Shown: in pieces, positions 62,395 to 64,000 of the stretch
Position numbering within the stretch: the first letter of the stretch is position 1
How the letters are laid out: every line of letters begins with the position of its first letter
Source of the DNA: Chitinophaga sp. CF118
GTDB taxonomy: Bacteria; Bacteroidota; Bacteroidia; Chitinophagales; Chitinophagaceae
NCBI RefSeq assembly: GCF_900112615.1
Contig: NZ_FOMK01000002.1
Coordinates: 1 to 64,000, forward strand
Direction: 5' to 3'
DNA: 64,000 nt
Position numbers and translations under genes: made by a program
Notes under the pieces: generated by a model
Told to the model about the DNA's origin: nothing
The model's input: the letters and a program-made list of their open reading frames with translations, nothing else
The model's database searches: none

Positions 62395-64000
62395 TTATAT
62401 AGACGTTATACTATTAAAAATATAATGGTCTTCTTTTAAAAAGGCTTTAATCACTTTTGCTTTTCTCTTACCTAAATTACTAATAAGGCACATCTTAGTC
62501 GCGGCAGGAATGACAAAGGTTTCTGCGTATTGATAAACAGTACTTTCTCCATTTGCTGCGATTACAGTAATAGCACTACCTTCTACCAGCATCATTACCA
62601 GGCAACAGTCATAAGTCTGTACCACAATTTCCGTATCAAATTCCAGCCGGTGTACATCGTAAAAATGATCTGCGTGTGTAGGTAAATGTACAACCTGCCA
62701 GTCTGCACTTTTCTCTATTATCTTTGGTACGGATAACAATTGTTTGTTTACAACAGAACCCTGGCGGCTGAAATTCAGATTATTGAAAGCATGGGGAATA
62801 TTGATGGCTCTTGGTTTGTCATCAAGGCCCCGTCTGAGCCAGTCGTACATCTTAAAGGTAAAGATATATGGTGTAGCGCTGATCTCAAGAACCATATTAT
62901 TAGCGCCTGCACTATGTACGGTACTGTTGGGTATTAAGAAAAGATCGTGTTTATTGGCCTTATGTTTCTGTACGTACTGTTCAATATCCAGAGGCTGGTT
63001 ATTATCCCTGCTGAATTCCAGTTCTTTCCTGAATGTAGCTGCATTAATCCCTTCCTGAAAGCCCAGGTAAACTACAGCATCTTCTTTGCAGTCCAGAATA
63101 TAATATGTTTCGTCCTGGGTGAAGGTTTCTCCGAAATATTCTCTGATATAATTCAGTGAAGGATGACATTGTATTGACAGGTTACCACCATCGAATGTAT
63201 CAAGAAAGTCGAACCGTATCGGGAATTCGTACTTGAAAATATCTGCATGTTTGCCAAGGATGGCTTTGTACTGATAAAACATCATCCATTCAAATGGCAA
63301 TTCCAGTATGTTACCACTACTTCCAAATAAAACTCCGTTTTCCGGCACGATCATTTCGAAAGACCATGCATAATTTACTTCTTCTTTGTTCAGGCCTTCG
63401 ATATGTTCTTTCATCCATTGGCCGCCCCAGGCCCCCGGCTCAAACCAGGGACGTACACGAAATACAGCATTACAGAGTTGTGCTATGCCTTCCTGCAAGT
63501 CTGCACTTGTGATCCAGGTGAGAGTATCGTACCACTGAGCATCTCCCAGAATCCTGATCCTGTTCATCAGGGTACGTTTATATTCATTCAATACAACCCA
63601 ATCTACAAAATAAAAGCGTTTATACATTTCCGCTTGTGCCGTGATAGCTTTACTACCCAGGTTGACTGCCTCCCCCGCACGCATACGGTATTGCAATTCG
63701 TTCTTTGCAATTTCCAGGAATACAACAGGTCCTTGTAGCCGGGTTAATGCAGCACCCGTACCTAATACGATATTGAGATCGAAGGAAGCATCCGGTTCTA
63801 CAGCAACCAGTTTATCCGCATCAAAAAAATCAGCTAATGAAAGGGTACTTTTTGTTCCCCATACATCTCCATCTTTACCAATAAAAGGTATTACGAGTGC
63901 ATCTATTACTTCTGGATCTTTAAACAGATTTTCCGTAAAGTGCCACTTAACTTTCACATGGAGCCGGCGGAATTCCTTATCTAAAGCATCGTATACAATG
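62395..64000 (-). CDS. Mannose-6-phosphate-isomerase-like protein, 5' end outside window
   Basis: The frame is open to the right edge; the first visible residues (IVYDALDKEFRRLHVKVKWH) are not an N-terminus, and the GTG at 63957 is probably internal. Residues after WGGQWMKEHI match the class I phosphomannose isomerase fold: SIQCHPSLNYIREYFGETF (metal-binding His), then DETYYILDCKEDAVVYLGFQ and IPNSTVHSAGANNMVLEISA (second metal-site region), with a C-terminal cupin part. The N-terminal third (MYKRFYFVDWVVLNEYKRTL) is extra and recalls a nucleoside-kinase-like or unknown domain. It probably interconverts mannose-6-phosphate and fructose-6-phosphate, feeding a hexose imported by the next gene. 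Large fused forms are typical of Bacteroidota. Confidence 0.82.
   Translation of the reverse strand, partial: IVYDALDKEFRRLHVKVKWHFTENLFKDPEVIDALVIPFIGKDGDVWGTKSTLSLADFFDADKLVAVEPDASFDLNIVLGTGAALTRLQGPVVFLEIAKNELQYRMRAGEAVNLGSKAITAQAEMYKRFYFVDWVVLNEYKRTLMNRIRILGDAQWYDTLTWITSADLQEGIAQLCNAVFRVRPWFEPGAWGGQWMKEHIEGLNKEEVNYAWSFEMIVPENGVLFGSSGNILELPFEWMMFYQYKAILGKHADIFKYEFPIRFDFLDTFDGGNLSIQCHPSLNYIREYFGETFTQDETYYILDCKEDAVVYLGFQEGINAATFRKELEFSRDNNQPLDIEQYVQKHKANKHDLFLIPNSTVHSAGANNMVLEISATPYIFTFKMYDWLRRGLDDKPRAINIPHAFNNLNFSRQGSVVNKQLLSVPKIIEKSADWQVVHLPTHADHFYDVHRLEFDTEIVVQTYDCCLVMMLVEGSAITVIAANGESTVYQYAETFVIPAATKMCLISNLGKRKAKVIKAFLKEDHYIFNSITSI

Noticed and set aside
1..64000. CRISPR arrays, insertion sequences, rRNA or tRNA genes
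   Set aside because: No regularly spaced direct repeats, transposase frames or structured RNA genes were seen in any intergenic stretch on either strand.

Overview
The window looks like a chromosomal segment of a Bacteroidota bacterium, most likely a Chitinophagaceae/Chitinophaga-type organism. The reasons are two SusC/SusD pairs (one with an STN domain and its own sigma/FecR pair), SprB-type adhesin repeats, promoter elements of the TAnnTTTG type, a Kdp cluster with a truncated KdpD, and a class I lanthipeptide-type precursor of the kind common in this group. These family assignments come from motifs read by eye; no database search was run.

Layout. (1) 1-18308, minus strand: a six-gene surface/toxin operon, with an outer-membrane beta-barrel, a 2039-residue TANFOR/FN3/metalloprotease protein ending in a YwqJ-type deaminase, an overlapping YwqK/MORN-type immunity candidate, a 1497-residue secreted protein, an FN3 protein, and a SprB-repeat adhesin that runs off the left edge. 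(2) 18747-20535, minus: PQQ-type sugar dehydrogenase plus a c-type cytochrome. (3) 20694-25814: SusC/SusD pair. (4) 26171-28152: GNAT enzyme, small secreted protein, scramblase/LURP-one-like protein. (5) 28494-35185: ECF sigma, FecR, STN-SusC and SusD, a complete trans-envelope signalling locus. (6) 35313-38756: probable zinc operon (ABC ATPase, His-rich permease, DUF3299-like protein, CobW GTPase) behind a consensus promoter whose -7 box is overlapped by a palindrome. (7) 38934-40436: S8 lipoprotein protease. (8) 40437-42387: AT-rich accessory stretch with a PIN toxin, an overlapping 53-residue partner and a duplicated 52-residue paralogue. (9) 42388-55676, plus: a secreted repeat protein, then an extended kdp locus (sigma-54 activator, conserved small protein, 27-residue membrane peptide, kdpF, kdpA, kdpB, kdpC, porin, acetyltransferase, KdpD sensor half, separate histidine kinase, NAD(P)-binding protein). 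(10) 55990-58091: DUF3592-like protein, hemolysin III family protein, small protein, DUF1415 protein. (11) 58171-60054: secreted 533-residue protein and an orphan lanthipeptide-type precursor. (12) 60264-64000, minus: ROK kinase, sugar-porter MFS transporter and a mannose-6-phosphate-isomerase-like protein that continues past the right edge.

How the genes work together. The left operon has the parts of a surface-displayed polymorphic toxin: barrel, giant carrier with protease and deaminase, coupled immunity gene and long adhesins. The kdp locus appears rewired. KdpD is split from its kinase, KdpE is replaced by an NtrC-type activator, and a GG-N10-GC sigma-54-like promoter sits just before the structural genes, with a four-copy 11-bp repeat upstream. 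The right-edge operon would import, phosphorylate and isomerise a hexose.
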